Assembly: GCF_000689255.1 (NCBI RefSeq)
Contig: NZ_HG964446.1
Location: 4,806,152 to 4,870,151 of the forward strand
Length of the DNA: 64,000 nucleotides
Direction: 5' to 3'
Origin: Mycobacterium triplex
GTDB lineage: Bacteria; Actinomycetota; Actinomycetes; Mycobacteriales; Mycobacteriaceae
Part shown: positions 26,081-34,524 of the stretch, piece after piece
Numbering within the stretch: position 1 is the first letter of the stretch
Layout: every line of letters begins with the position of its first letter
Position numbers and translations under genes: made by a program
The notes under the pieces: model-generated
What the model was told of the DNA's origin: nothing
Seen by the model: only the letters and a program-made list of their open reading frames with translations
The model's database searches: none

Positions 26081-26842
26081 GTGACCACGACGGCGCGACA
26101 CACTTCTGTTGGGAACGCCCAGCCGACACGTACCGATTACACGACGCTTCGCCTCGGCCTCGGGTCTGTCTGCGTGTACGCGGGCCTAGGACTGCTGGGC
26201 TTTGCGGTGTTCGCCGGTTTTTGGCCGCCGCCGGGGCAGGACCTCAACGCGTCGGCCATATCCCGGTATTTCCAGACCCACCACACCGGCATCCAGGTCG
26301 GGATGGTGTTAATGGTGGTCGGCGCTCCCTGCTATTACACGTGGAGTGCGGCCGTCTCCAAGTTGATCGGCCGGATGGAAGGACCGATGGGCGTCCTGTC
26401 GACAACAGAGCTTCTCGGCGGCCTTATGACGGGCCTCGTCACCGCCGTGCCGGCCGTCGTGTGGCAGACGGCGGCATTCCGAGCCGAGGCCCGCTCCCCC
26501 GAAACCGTGCAGACGCTCTACGACTTCGGATGGCTGTTCTTCGACCTCACCTACATGTTCTCGCTGCTACAGAGTGTGGCACTGGGTTTCGCCATACTGC
26601 TGGACCGTCGGGCTCAGCCGCTCTTTCCGCGGTGGGTCGGCTATTTGTGCTTCCTGACCGCCGCGCTCTACGTTCCGCTGAGCCTGTTGCCATTCGTCCG
26701 AACCGGACCGTTCGCATGGCATGGCCTGCTGAACTTTTGGGCGGTGTTCGTGATGTTCTTCGTCCTGATCGCCGTGGTGACACCGTATGCGTTTCGCGCG
26801 GTGCGCCGCATCGAAGACGAAGACCTGTCGTACGCGAACTAG
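26081..26842 (+). CDS. family A multi-pass membrane protein
   Basis: 253 residues from GTG 26081, supported by GGGAGG four bases upstream; the open frame extends to 26003 but without a good start. About six to seven hydrophobic helices. Family landmarks: AGFWPPPGQDL, HHTGIQVGMV, VWQTAAFRAE, PLFPRWVGY and GPFAWHGLL. The same marks occur in the proteins at 26855 and 32943. Family and function are not known to me; the conserved Pro, Trp, Gln and Arg residues near the membrane suggest a shared active or binding site. Confidence 0.8.
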   Translation: MTTTARHTSVGNAQPTRTDYTTLRLGLGSVCVYAGLGLLGFAVFAGFWPPPGQDLNASAISRYFQTHHTGIQVGMVLMVVGAPCYYTWSAAVSKLIGRMEGPMGVLSTTELLGGLMTGLVTAVPAVVWQTAAFRAEARSPETVQTLYDFGWLFFDLTYMFSLLQSVALGFAILLDRRAQPLFPRWVGYLCFLTAALYVPLSLLPFVRTGPFAWHGLLNFWAVFVMFFVLIAVVTPYAFRAVRRIEDEDLSYAN

Positions 26843-26854
26843 ACGTCCTCGCAG

Positions 26855-27586
26855 CTAGATTGTCGCGACTTCCCCAGGTGCCGCGGCCACCGTTGCGGTG
26901 AACTGCTTCTTGATTGCACGAATCAGGAAGGTGGTGAAGGTGACCATCCAGACGCAGAACGCGGCTAGCAGGATCCACCAGGAGACGATCCCGTTCCACG
27001 CGAACGGCCCGGTCTTGAAGAAGACGATCAACCCGCCCGGGATCGTCAGCGAGGCAGTGAGGAAGGTCAGGTACGCGATCCACCGAGGAAAGATCGGCTC
27101 CTCTTGTGAATCCTGAAGTATGGCAATACCGATCACGATCTCCTGCAGGATCACCGTAGACACCAGCCCGAGGAAGACCAGCCAAGCCATGTCGTTGAGA
27201 TGCATGGCTGTTTGCGCGTCGCTTCCCGGCCGGAACGCGATGGTCTGCCAGATCATCACCGGTATCAGGAATTCGATCGTCAGCAGTGACCCTAGAATGA
27301 GTTGCAATTGCGCGAGGACCTCCGCGCCCTCAACGCGCTTGAGCTGAGCGCTAACCGCTACCGTCCACGACGCGACCAGCGCACAACCCACCATCGTGAC
27401 CCAAAGACCGACGCGGATCGCGATGGTGTGGCCGGCGAAAAACCTCGCGGTCACCTCGGCCGGGTTGGCAGGCGAAGGCGGGGGGACGAATCCGGCGATC
27501 ACCCAGAATCCACCGAGGAACAACGCTATGAATACGAAACCACTCCACGCACACGTCAATTGGTTGCGATAGCTCAGTGTGCTCAC
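26855..27586 (-). CDS. family A multi-pass membrane protein
   Basis: 243 residues. Landmarks: IAGFVPPPSPANP, HTIAIRVGLW, VKRVEG-like LKRVEGAEV, MIWQTIAFRPG, HLNDMAWLVFL, PIFPRWIAY and FKTGPFAWNGI. It is last in a seven-gene operon beginning at 33680, four bases after the gene at 27591, and is convergent with its paralogue at 26081 across a 12-base gap. The convergent paralogues suggest local duplication. Confidence 0.8.
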   Translation of the reverse strand: MSTLSYRNQLTCAWSGFVFIALFLGGFWVIAGFVPPPSPANPAEVTARFFAGHTIAIRVGLWVTMVGCALVASWTVAVSAQLKRVEGAEVLAQLQLILGSLLTIEFLIPVMIWQTIAFRPGSDAQTAMHLNDMAWLVFLGLVSTVILQEIVIGIAILQDSQEEPIFPRWIAYLTFLTASLTIPGGLIVFFKTGPFAWNGIVSWWILLAAFCVWMVTFTTFLIRAIKKQFTATVAAAPGEVATI

Positions 27587-27590
27587 CGCG

Positions 27591-28646
27591 TCATACCCTC
27601 GCCATGGCCTGGCGGCGACGTTTCATCGCACGCTGCCATCGGTCGAACCAGAGATCGAACGTCATGGTGTGACAGCTTCGCCCGGATGCGTCTTCCCAGC
27701 GGTACACGGCGCCTCGCATATTCGTGTTGGGCCACATCGGGAGCACCGCGGTGGACAGCGCCTGCCCGCTGAACTTGCGCACCTTGCCGGATTCGTCGGT
27801 GATTTCCAGTTCCTGGCGAATCGGCATGAAATTGATGGGGTGATGTTCGAGCACGCGCCGGCGGGTCGCGACGATAGCGAGAGCCTCATCGGTAGCCCTC
27901 GAGTAGACCCAGCCTGATACCGGTCCGAGTTTATCCGGCGGCATGTCGTATACCTCGGTCCAGATCGGCTTGCTGTCAACCGATTCGAATCCCACATGGT
28001 TGAGCGCGAGATCGTCGCCGAAGAACATGGGGGTCCAGCACGCAGGTGGGACCTTCACCGCGTCTTGGCGCTCGGTGCGCAGCTGATGCAGAGATCGATC
28101 CCGCACGTCGACGGTGTCAACAGCGAACACCTGGCCATCGATGACGACCTCGCCGGTGTAGTGCATGAATTGTTCGAAGCCACCGGGACTGCGCTCCCCA
28201 GTAAAGTGGTTCTCCTCCCCGGGTGTGACGTGGTGCCGTGCGACGAGCGGCGTGACCGCTTCACCAACGACATCAAGCCGGGTATTGCCGTCGTTGCTCT
28301 GATAGGTCAATCGGATGGTTTGGCCGGGTTGCACGAACTCCAGTCGCAGACCATTGGCAGTGGTCACGGAATCGGCGGTGATCGTTGGCCAGGGCATCGA
28401 GATCTCGTAGTCGAAGAAATCGGCGTCGAGCGCGTCGACATTGTCCATGCCACTCCACATCATCACGCCGCCTTGGCACATCGGAAAGGCCGGCTGACAG
28501 CGCAGATAGAAGAAGATTCCGAGCCCATGTTCGGCAACGGTGAGACCGAAATAGTTGGTGTAGACCCGATGGTGATGCCAACTTTCGCCATCAGCAGGGA
28601 GCGGGTAGAGCAGATCTACTTCGGGGCCATAGCGGTCAAGTGGCAT
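27591..28646 (-). CDS. CrtC/AttH-like beta-barrel protein, tentative
   Basis: 351 residues, no membrane helices, rich in beta strands and aromatic residues. GESWHHHRVYTNYFGL lies near residue 20, and VDVRDRSLHQLR near 185 resembles the RDxSWGxR motif seen in DUF7064/7065 and hydroxyneurosporene-synthase-like proteins. A second protein of this general type is encoded at 62267 (RDRTWGFRD). Such folds bind or hydrate isoprenoid and lipid substrates. The gene overlaps the PEP-utilising-type gene by 11 bases. The assignment is by motif and may be wrong in detail. Confidence 0.55.
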   Translation of the reverse strand: MPLDRYGPEVDLLYPLPADGESWHHHRVYTNYFGLTVAEHGLGIFFYLRCQPAFPMCQGGVMMWSGMDNVDALDADFFDYEISMPWPTITADSVTTANGLRLEFVQPGQTIRLTYQSNDGNTRLDVVGEAVTPLVARHHVTPGEENHFTGERSPGGFEQFMHYTGEVVIDGQVFAVDTVDVRDRSLHQLRTERQDAVKVPPACWTPMFFGDDLALNHVGFESVDSKPIWTEVYDMPPDKLGPVSGWVYSRATDEALAIVATRRRVLEHHPINFMPIRQELEITDESGKVRKFSGQALSTAVLPMWPNTNMRGAVYRWEDASGRSCHTMTFDLWFDRWQRAMKRRRQAMARV

Positions 28647-30261
28647 CGGAACTCCTCGTATCGGACGTCAGGATATCGACGCGGCCCGCTGCCCCGTCGA
28701 CGCGAATTCGAGCTCGGTCCTTGATGATTCGGGTGCCGTTGCGGGTGTTGATGACTGCCGGGATACCCAGTTCACGTGCCACGATCGCACCGTGACTCAT
28801 CGCCCCGCCCACATCGATGACGACGGCGGAGGCGAGCTGGAACAGCACCACCCAACTCGGGTCGGTGGTTTCGCACACCAGGATGTCGCCGGCGTCGAAA
28901 TCGATTTCCCCGAAGGGATCGTGCACGACGCGCGCGCAACCCTCCACCACGCCCGGGCTGACCGCCACGCCCAGGACGGCGGCATCGTGGCGCTTCTCGT
29001 CCGGCCGGCTTGCAACCCGTTGCGGCACGGGTGTGCCCGTCCATCGCTCCGGCAGCTCGAAGCGGGCGTACTCGGCATTCCTGCTGCGCCGGCTGGCAAT
29101 CCGGTCGCGAAGATCCGCAGGTGGTCTGCCGGTGATCTCGGCCAGTGTCGCAAAGAACACCTCGTCACGGTCGGCGATCACGCCGTCGTCGACAAGCCGG
29201 TCGCCGATCTCTCGCGCGGCGGCGCGGGCCCCGTCGATCGCTTGAAGGAAGGACGCCTTCCCCACTTCACGCAGCGGCAGATAGCGGGCAGCGATGGCAA
29301 GCGTGAGTCGAGCTAAGCGACGCCGGGCGAGTGGCAGCGCCGCGATGAGCTTGTCTTCCGCGGCCCGGCGCGACCGTGTCTGTTCCTCTTCGCGCCGGGC
29401 CGGATTCTGATCGTCGGGCAGGTCGCGGTACCGGGTGCAGATATCTTCGACACCGCGACAGTCTTCGCGCCACGAGCGGCTCGCGAGCTGACCCTCGGAC
29501 TGCCCGTGAAACCCGTGACGGTTCAAGAACTCCGCCATCGTCATCCGGTCCCGCGACACCGCCCAGAGATCGGAGCTGATGCGCGTCTCCTCCATGCTGC
29601 CGTACCCGGTCATCAACGCCAGCTCCAGGCCCGGTTCGCCGGCCACCCGGGCGAGCCCCGCGACCTGGTCATAGCAAGCCTGGGCGAACAGCGAGGCGAG
29701 CATGTGCCGTCGCATGGCCTTGCGCAGCCAGCGCCCGGCCTCGGCCAGCCGCGCTTCCGGGCTACCGACACGCACCGTGCCGGTAGCCGATCGCCACCAG
29801 TGATCGATCTCGCTTCTCAGCGCCCCTAATCGATTGGGCAGCAACACAAGACCGATCGGCATTTTGGCCAGCACTATCGGGTACCGCCGAAAAGAGCGTC
29901 GGCGTTCGACATTCGGATCGGCAAAGCCGAAGACTTGCTCTTCGAACGCGGCTCCCGATGAGCCGGGCATGCTGTCGCAGAGTTTGCACACCATGGTGAG
30001 ATTGCCGGCCAGACGGCCGTGGAACAGTCCGGTGAGCCGGCCCGCCAGGTCAGCCGGGGGTGTCACCTTGCTGGCCGGGAGCAGACCCGCGTCGGCGAAG
30101 GCGCCGCGCAGCCCGGATTCGCACGGCTCACGCCAGAACGTCCAACCCAACGGGGTCAGTACTCCGGGCAAGACCTCGGCCATGTTGACGGTGGTCCACC
30201 GCACTCCCGGTGGCGACAGCTCATGAAGCAACGACTCGTCAATGTCGTGGTGGATCGTCAC
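28636..30261 (-). CDS. PEP-utilising-type protein without ATP-grasp domain
   Basis: 541 residues from GTG 30261. The N-terminal VNMAEVLPGVLTPLGWTFW matches the linker after the ATP-grasp domain in rifampicin phosphotransferase and PEP synthases. A long helical middle follows. The C-terminus is a swivelling phosphohistidine domain, ILVCETTDPSW then GGAMSHGAIVARELGIPAV with His490. The ATP-binding third found in full-length relatives is absent, and no separate ATP-grasp gene lies in the window. It may have lost phosphotransfer or may bind a ligand. It is translationally coupled to the P450 upstream. Confidence 0.85.
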   Translation of the reverse strand: MTIHHDIDESLLHELSPPGVRWTTVNMAEVLPGVLTPLGWTFWREPCESGLRGAFADAGLLPASKVTPPADLAGRLTGLFHGRLAGNLTMVCKLCDSMPGSSGAAFEEQVFGFADPNVERRRSFRRYPIVLAKMPIGLVLLPNRLGALRSEIDHWWRSATGTVRVGSPEARLAEAGRWLRKAMRRHMLASLFAQACYDQVAGLARVAGEPGLELALMTGYGSMEETRISSDLWAVSRDRMTMAEFLNRHGFHGQSEGQLASRSWREDCRGVEDICTRYRDLPDDQNPARREEEQTRSRRAAEDKLIAALPLARRRLARLTLAIAARYLPLREVGKASFLQAIDGARAAAREIGDRLVDDGVIADRDEVFFATLAEITGRPPADLRDRIASRRSRNAEYARFELPERWTGTPVPQRVASRPDEKRHDAAVLGVAVSPGVVEGCARVVHDPFGEIDFDAGDILVCETTDPSWVVLFQLASAVVIDVGGAMSHGAIVARELGIPAVINTRNGTRIIKDRARIRVDGAAGRVDILTSDTRSSDAT

Positions 30262-31466
30262 CAGTTGAGCTCCATGTTGACGATTCCCCGCAGCAGCGGG
30301 AATGTCCGAAACTGGGGATCCAGGGTTGCCAGGTGGTGACGGGGAAACCGTTCGATCAGCACCTCAAGGAAGACCTCGAGCTCCAACCGGGTCAGCGCAT
30401 GGCCCACGCATTGATGTGGTCCCGGGCCGAACGCGAGCAGGCGGGCGCCGGGTTGCCGGCCGAGATCCAGCACGTTTGGGTTCTCGTAGACGACTGCGTC
30501 GCGGTTGGCAGAGCCGATATAAGCCAGAATCATACTGCCCGAAGGAATTTCGATATCTCCGTAGACGACATCCTCGCCCGAGATACGGCCCGTCCCTTGC
30601 GCTGACGTGTCAAATCGCAGCAGCTCCTCGGCCGCCCTGGGCACCAATGTGGGATCACCGAGCAGCCTTTCGAGTTGGCCGGGGTTGCGATGCAAGGCCA
30701 ACAGCGACAAGCCCAACGCGCCACCTGTGGTCTCATGGCCGCCGATGTACAGCAACACCGCATTGGCGGCGACGGCTTCACGGGTGATCTTGCCGTCAGA
30801 ATTTTCGGCGGCCTGCACCATTGCGGTGAAGAGGTCGTCGACAGGTTCGACGGCGCGCTTGTCGGCTAAATCGATGAAATACTCCATCAATCGCACGACG
30901 CGGTCGTTGACGATCTCCTTCGTCTCGGGGCTCATCGGGAGGAACTCGAAGGCGGGACCGAGTTCCAGCGCCCACTTGCCGATCATTTCGTTGTCCTCGG
31001 CCGGCAGACCGATCATCTGACCGATCACGATTCGAGGGAATGGCTCGGCGAACGAGGAGATGAACTCCATCCCCCCGTCTGAAATATGTTTGTCGATGAG
31101 CGTTTCCGCGATCCGCTTGATGTTGTCGCGCAATGCCGTAACGCGATTCGGGGTGAACGCGGCCTGAAACATGCGGCGCAACTCCGTGTGCATGGGGGCA
31201 TCTGCAACGTGGGCCATTTGGATGAAGTAGCCGTAGAAAGGCTCGTCGACGACCTCTGGCCCGTACCGCAACGTTTCGCGATCGCTATACCGCATGAACA
31301 GTCGCCGGTCTTTGTAGAATTCGGCGACGTCGGCGTAACGCGACAACACGTAGATCCCGAGTCCCTCGATCTCATGGACGGGGCTGTTCTCGCGCAGGTC
31401 CTGATAGGCCGGGTAGGGGTCGACGGCCATCTCGGGAGCCAAGGGGTTGAACTGAACCGTTGTCAC
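30258..31466 (-). CDS. cytochrome P450
   Basis: 402 residues from GTG 31466. The I-helix reads GGHETTGG, the K-helix ExxR is in the EELLRFDT region, and the heme loop is FGPGPHQCVGHAL with Cys353. It has bacterial class I length, so it needs a ferredoxin partner; none is encoded next to it. It is coupled by four-base overlaps to the luciferase-like gene upstream and the PEP-type gene downstream, so it acts in the same pathway. Confidence 0.95.
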   Translation of the reverse strand: MTTVQFNPLAPEMAVDPYPAYQDLRENSPVHEIEGLGIYVLSRYADVAEFYKDRRLFMRYSDRETLRYGPEVVDEPFYGYFIQMAHVADAPMHTELRRMFQAAFTPNRVTALRDNIKRIAETLIDKHISDGGMEFISSFAEPFPRIVIGQMIGLPAEDNEMIGKWALELGPAFEFLPMSPETKEIVNDRVVRLMEYFIDLADKRAVEPVDDLFTAMVQAAENSDGKITREAVAANAVLLYIGGHETTGGALGLSLLALHRNPGQLERLLGDPTLVPRAAEELLRFDTSAQGTGRISGEDVVYGDIEIPSGSMILAYIGSANRDAVVYENPNVLDLGRQPGARLLAFGPGPHQCVGHALTRLELEVFLEVLIERFPRHHLATLDPQFRTFPLLRGIVNMELNW

Positions 31467-32566
31467 GACACGAACTCCTTGTCTTTGTCGGGACGCGAAT
31501 GCTTACGCCATGCCGCGACCAGTTCGGCATTTTGAGCGGGACTGGTTCCGTAAGTGGATATTTCATCCACGCCGAGTTGGCGATATGCCGCCATTGTGGC
31601 GACGCACTCGTCAACCGAACCGGTCAACGACGTCGGGTACATCCACTCGTCGGGCACCATCCGGGCGACCTCGGCGAGATCGGCGCGATGGAAATGATGA
31701 TCGATGCGGTCCGGGTCGTCGCGGAACATCGGATGCTCGCGAACCTTCCGGGCCGGTGCGGTGTCCCAGCCGTTGAGCCGCTCGTAGACCTCCGCCATCC
31801 GAGGCTGCCCCAGATAGGTGACCATGCGGGCGTGCATCTGCAATCTGGCCTCGTCGTCGGACAGCCCGAGCACCGAGACCAGAGGTAGGCAGATCCGCAA
31901 CGTCGCGAAATCGCGTCCAATCCGGTCGCATTCGTCTCGTATCCATGCCACGGCGTTGTACACGGCCTCGAGAGTCAAAAAGGGCTGCAGGTAAACGCCA
32001 TCGAACAGCGGCGACGCCGACATGCGGCACGCCTTGGGGCCACCGAAATGGACCGCCCAGATTTGCGGTGGCGGCCCTTCGTACGGGTCGGCCATGTGCA
32101 GGCCCCGGTAGTGGCCCGCGGGTCCGTCATAGCTGACTACCTCGCCACGCCACAGCCGTCGGTAGATGTCGACGTAATCCACTAATGCGGCTCGCGATAC
32201 GGGCGCCAACCCGGCGTTGGAGATGTAGGCGTCCATACTCCGGCCGAGGCCCAGCGTTAACCGCGGCCCAAAAGCCGAGTGCAGCGTGGCGCCCAGCGCC
32301 GCGGTGAGGATAGGCGGGCGCGACGATGGAATGAGTGCGCCGGTGGCGAGTTGCAGGCGGGTGGTCTTCGCGGCGATCGCCCCCAGCAGCACTCCGGCCT
32401 CCTTGAGGTCGTACCGCTCGGACAGCCAGACACGTTGATAGCCAATTCGTTCCGCGTCAACCGCCTGCTCGATGACCTCGGCCGAATTCTTGATTCGCCC
32501 GCCCGCGATGTAGGCGCTCATGTCCTGCACTGACTCGAGGACTGTGGATTGCGGAGTGGCCGTCAT
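31463..32566 (-). CDS. luciferase-like (F420-type) oxidoreductase
   Basis: 367 residues from ATG 32566. Features of the LLM superfamily are ERIGYQRVWLSERYDLKEAG, AIAAKTTRLQLATG, and RLTLGLGRSMDAYI. In mycobacteria most of these proteins use F420 for hydride transfer to or from alcohols, ketones or enones. Start and stop overlap both neighbours by four bases. Two further LLM genes are at 35615 and 59666. Confidence 0.92.
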   Translation of the reverse strand: MTATPQSTVLESVQDMSAYIAGGRIKNSAEVIEQAVDAERIGYQRVWLSERYDLKEAGVLLGAIAAKTTRLQLATGALIPSSRPPILTAALGATLHSAFGPRLTLGLGRSMDAYISNAGLAPVSRAALVDYVDIYRRLWRGEVVSYDGPAGHYRGLHMADPYEGPPPQIWAVHFGGPKACRMSASPLFDGVYLQPFLTLEAVYNAVAWIRDECDRIGRDFATLRICLPLVSVLGLSDDEARLQMHARMVTYLGQPRMAEVYERLNGWDTAPARKVREHPMFRDDPDRIDHHFHRADLAEVARMVPDEWMYPTSLTGSVDECVATMAAYRQLGVDEISTYGTSPAQNAELVAAWRKHSRPDKDKEFVS

Positions 32567-32946
32567 AGCAGGTTTCCGGTGCCGTGGTCGTCGAACGCCG
32601 TGCCGAAGCGTTGCAACAGGGTCAGGCTGACCTCGTCCGTCTGATAGCCGGCGCTGGCGTAGGTTTCCAGCCACGCGGTCAATCCGTAAGCCGGCGTGCG
32701 CAGGTCGGTCTGCCAGGCGTTGTCTGGGTCCAGCGCGGGCCGCAACAGTGTCGAAGGCCCCTCCCCGTGCCGATAGGTGAGGTGCAGCCGCATCCTGCTG
32801 GTTGTGCCCGCATCGACGGGATCCGCACCGACGCGCTCGATCACCGCGCCAGGACTACACGCGCCGACCACTTTTGACGCCCATCGTGGGGTGAACGACC
32901 ACGAGGTCGGGACCCGCACCGCGACGGGTTCATGGGCCAGCGTCAC
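32563..32946 (-). CDS. short protein of unknown function, possibly a truncated kinase-like N-terminus
   Basis: 127 residues from GTG 32946. The first 70 residues (TPRWASKVVGACSPGAVIER, then DAGTTSRMRLHLTY) resemble the N-terminal lobe of the phosphotransferase at 60581 (LTAEWLTAAL, DGTSARRTLEVVYN). The second half (TDEVSLTLLQRFGTAFDDHG) does not. No Brenner or DFG-like motif is present, so it cannot be a full kinase. It is tightly coupled within the operon, which argues that it is a working gene. I do not recognise the family with confidence. Confidence 0.6.
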   Translation of the reverse strand: MTLAHEPVAVRVPTSWSFTPRWASKVVGACSPGAVIERVGADPVDAGTTSRMRLHLTYRHGEGPSTLLRPALDPDNAWQTDLRTPAYGLTAWLETYASAGYQTDEVSLTLLQRFGTAFDDHGTGNLL

Positions 32947-33680
32947 CCGGCAACCCCTTCTGCCAGTGCGGCCGAGGGGGCCGCGAGCGTCAGCTCATCT
33001 CGTTCCTGGCGAGCGATCGCACGCAGCAGCATCCACGTCAGACCCAGCATCCATACGAAGAAAGTGACGAGGGCCAACCACCACGAGATCAATCCGTTCC
33101 ATGCCAGCGGACCGTCGTGGAATAGCACTACACAGCTTGCGGGGGCGAACATGAGCACCACCCAGATGTTGAAATAGCCGCCCCAGCGGGGAAATAACGG
33201 ATCCTGGCGCTTGTCGCGCAGAATCAGCACACCGATGACAATGCCCTGAAGTACTGCAGTGCAAGCGATCCCGAGGAATGGTAGCCAACCCAGATCGTTG
33301 AGTGTCTGGACAATCGCCGGGTCGCGGTCGTTCCGGTAGGCCGCGGTCTGCCACACCAGGAGCGGAAACAGGAACTCGAGGATGAGACAGGCGCCGGCCA
33401 CCATTTGTGCAAATGCCAAGACGGATTGACGGCCCTCGATGCGACGCATCTGGACGCCGATGACGGCAACCCACACCGCCAACACGGCCGATCCCAGCGT
33501 TGCGATCAGCAGGCCGATCCGGATGCGCATGTGGTGTTCGGCGTAGAGCGTGGCGATCTCTGGCGCCGACAGCCCGGGCCCGGGGGGCGGAATGAAGCCG
33601 GCGATCGCGAAGCCGCAACAGAACACGGCGGCGAAGGCAATCCCGCACCACGCCGCAACCTTCTGCACTGAAGTGTCCAT
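32943..33680 (-). CDS. family A multi-pass membrane protein, first gene of a seven-gene operon
   Basis: 245 residues from ATG 33680. Landmarks: AGFIPPPGPGLS, HHMRIRIGLL, MRRIEGRQSV, LVWQTAAYRND, TLNDLGWLPFL, PLFPRWGGY and DGPLAWNGL. It shares the most with the protein at 26855, so the operon begins and ends with paralogues of the same family. Six to seven helices are predicted by eye. The gene is divergent from a TetR gene with a 20-bp palindrome between them. Function unknown. Confidence 0.8.
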   Translation of the reverse strand: MDTSVQKVAAWCGIAFAAVFCCGFAIAGFIPPPGPGLSAPEIATLYAEHHMRIRIGLLIATLGSAVLAVWVAVIGVQMRRIEGRQSVLAFAQMVAGACLILEFLFPLLVWQTAAYRNDRDPAIVQTLNDLGWLPFLGIACTAVLQGIVIGVLILRDKRQDPLFPRWGGYFNIWVVLMFAPASCVVLFHDGPLAWNGLISWWLALVTFFVWMLGLTWMLLRAIARQERDELTLAAPSAALAEGVAG

Positions 33681-33816
33681 CGAGATTCACCGTTCGGTCG
33701 CCGAATGTGTGGTCCCAAGTTCGCATGGCAGATCCCGCATGTCAAGAGTCAATATCTCTCTAATTAAGAGCTAAAACTCTTCATCGACGGATGCCGGGTC
33801 CCTCCCGTACCGACCG

Positions 33817-33836
33817 TCGCCGATTAAGATCGGCGA
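33817..33836. promoter_or_regulatory. 20-bp palindromic operator touching a TetR start codon
   Basis: TCGCCGAT (33817-33824) and ATCGGCGA (33829-33836) are perfect arms around TAAG. The last base lies directly before the ATG at 33837, so no ribosome-binding site fits between them. This is the expected position for an autoregulatory TetR operator that also faces the divergent seven-gene operon starting at 33680. The octamer ATTAAGAT in its centre recurs at 35532, in front of the AveC-like gene. Confidence 0.7.
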
Positions 33837-34511
33837 ATGGCTGCGGACCCCGCACACGCACGTCCCCGCGCAGTTCGGCGACGTTCGAGTGAGGTGCGGG
33901 CCGTGTTGGTCGATGCGGCCGCCCGGCATTTCGCGGCGCACCCGTACGCCGACGTCACGACAAAGGAGATCGCCGACGCGGCCGGGGTCTCGATGTCGGT
34001 CATGTACCGGCACTTCCCCACCAAGACCGACCTCTTCCGCGAGGTCACGCTCGTGCCCCTGATCAGCGCGATCGAAGAGTTCGCGGGCAGCTGGCGCTCC
34101 CAACGCGGGCGTCCCTGGACGTCGTATCGGCTTGCGCGCGAGTTCTTGCGCGACCTGTATGTGAACCTCATCGACCACCGGGACGCCCTAGTCGCCCTCG
34201 TCAGTGCCGACGGGCTCGACTCGGATCTGGTCGACGAACTCGTCGCGGCGATCAACCGGCTGTTCGACCAAGTGCTACTGATCGGCGTGTACGAGTCCGA
34301 GCGGGTCGGGTGGTATGACCGCGAAGGACTCGATCTCGCGATAAGACAAATCGCGGCAATGGTTTTCGGGTCGATCGTATTCGACCGCTGGTTACTGCCC
34401 CCGGGGGCCAGCAACGATCAAGAGAACTTCCTCGACAGCTTGACTCAGCTCGCGGTGTGGGGCCTGGCCCGTCGCCCACCCGATGGATACGACGAGCCCG
34501 AAGCAGACTGA
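33837..34511 (+). CDS. TetR-family regulator
   Basis: 224 residues. HTH at residues 18-65: VRAVLVDAAARHFAAHPYAD, TTKEIADAAGVSMSVMYRHF. The C-terminal domain is helical with LFDQVLLIGVYESERVGWYD. No earlier start is possible without crossing the palindrome at 33817-33836. It is divergent from the operon of family A, LLM, P450, PEP-type and CrtC-like genes, and convergent with the AveC-like gene whose stop is 13 bases away. It likely represses that operon. Confidence 0.92.
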   Translation: MAADPAHARPRAVRRRSSEVRAVLVDAAARHFAAHPYADVTTKEIADAAGVSMSVMYRHFPTKTDLFREVTLVPLISAIEEFAGSWRSQRGRPWTSYRLAREFLRDLYVNLIDHRDALVALVSADGLDSDLVDELVAAINRLFDQVLLIGVYESERVGWYDREGLDLAIRQIAAMVFGSIVFDRWLLPPGASNDQENFLDSLTQLAVWGLARRPPDGYDEPEAD

Positions 34512-34524
34512 GCCGTTTGCTGGC

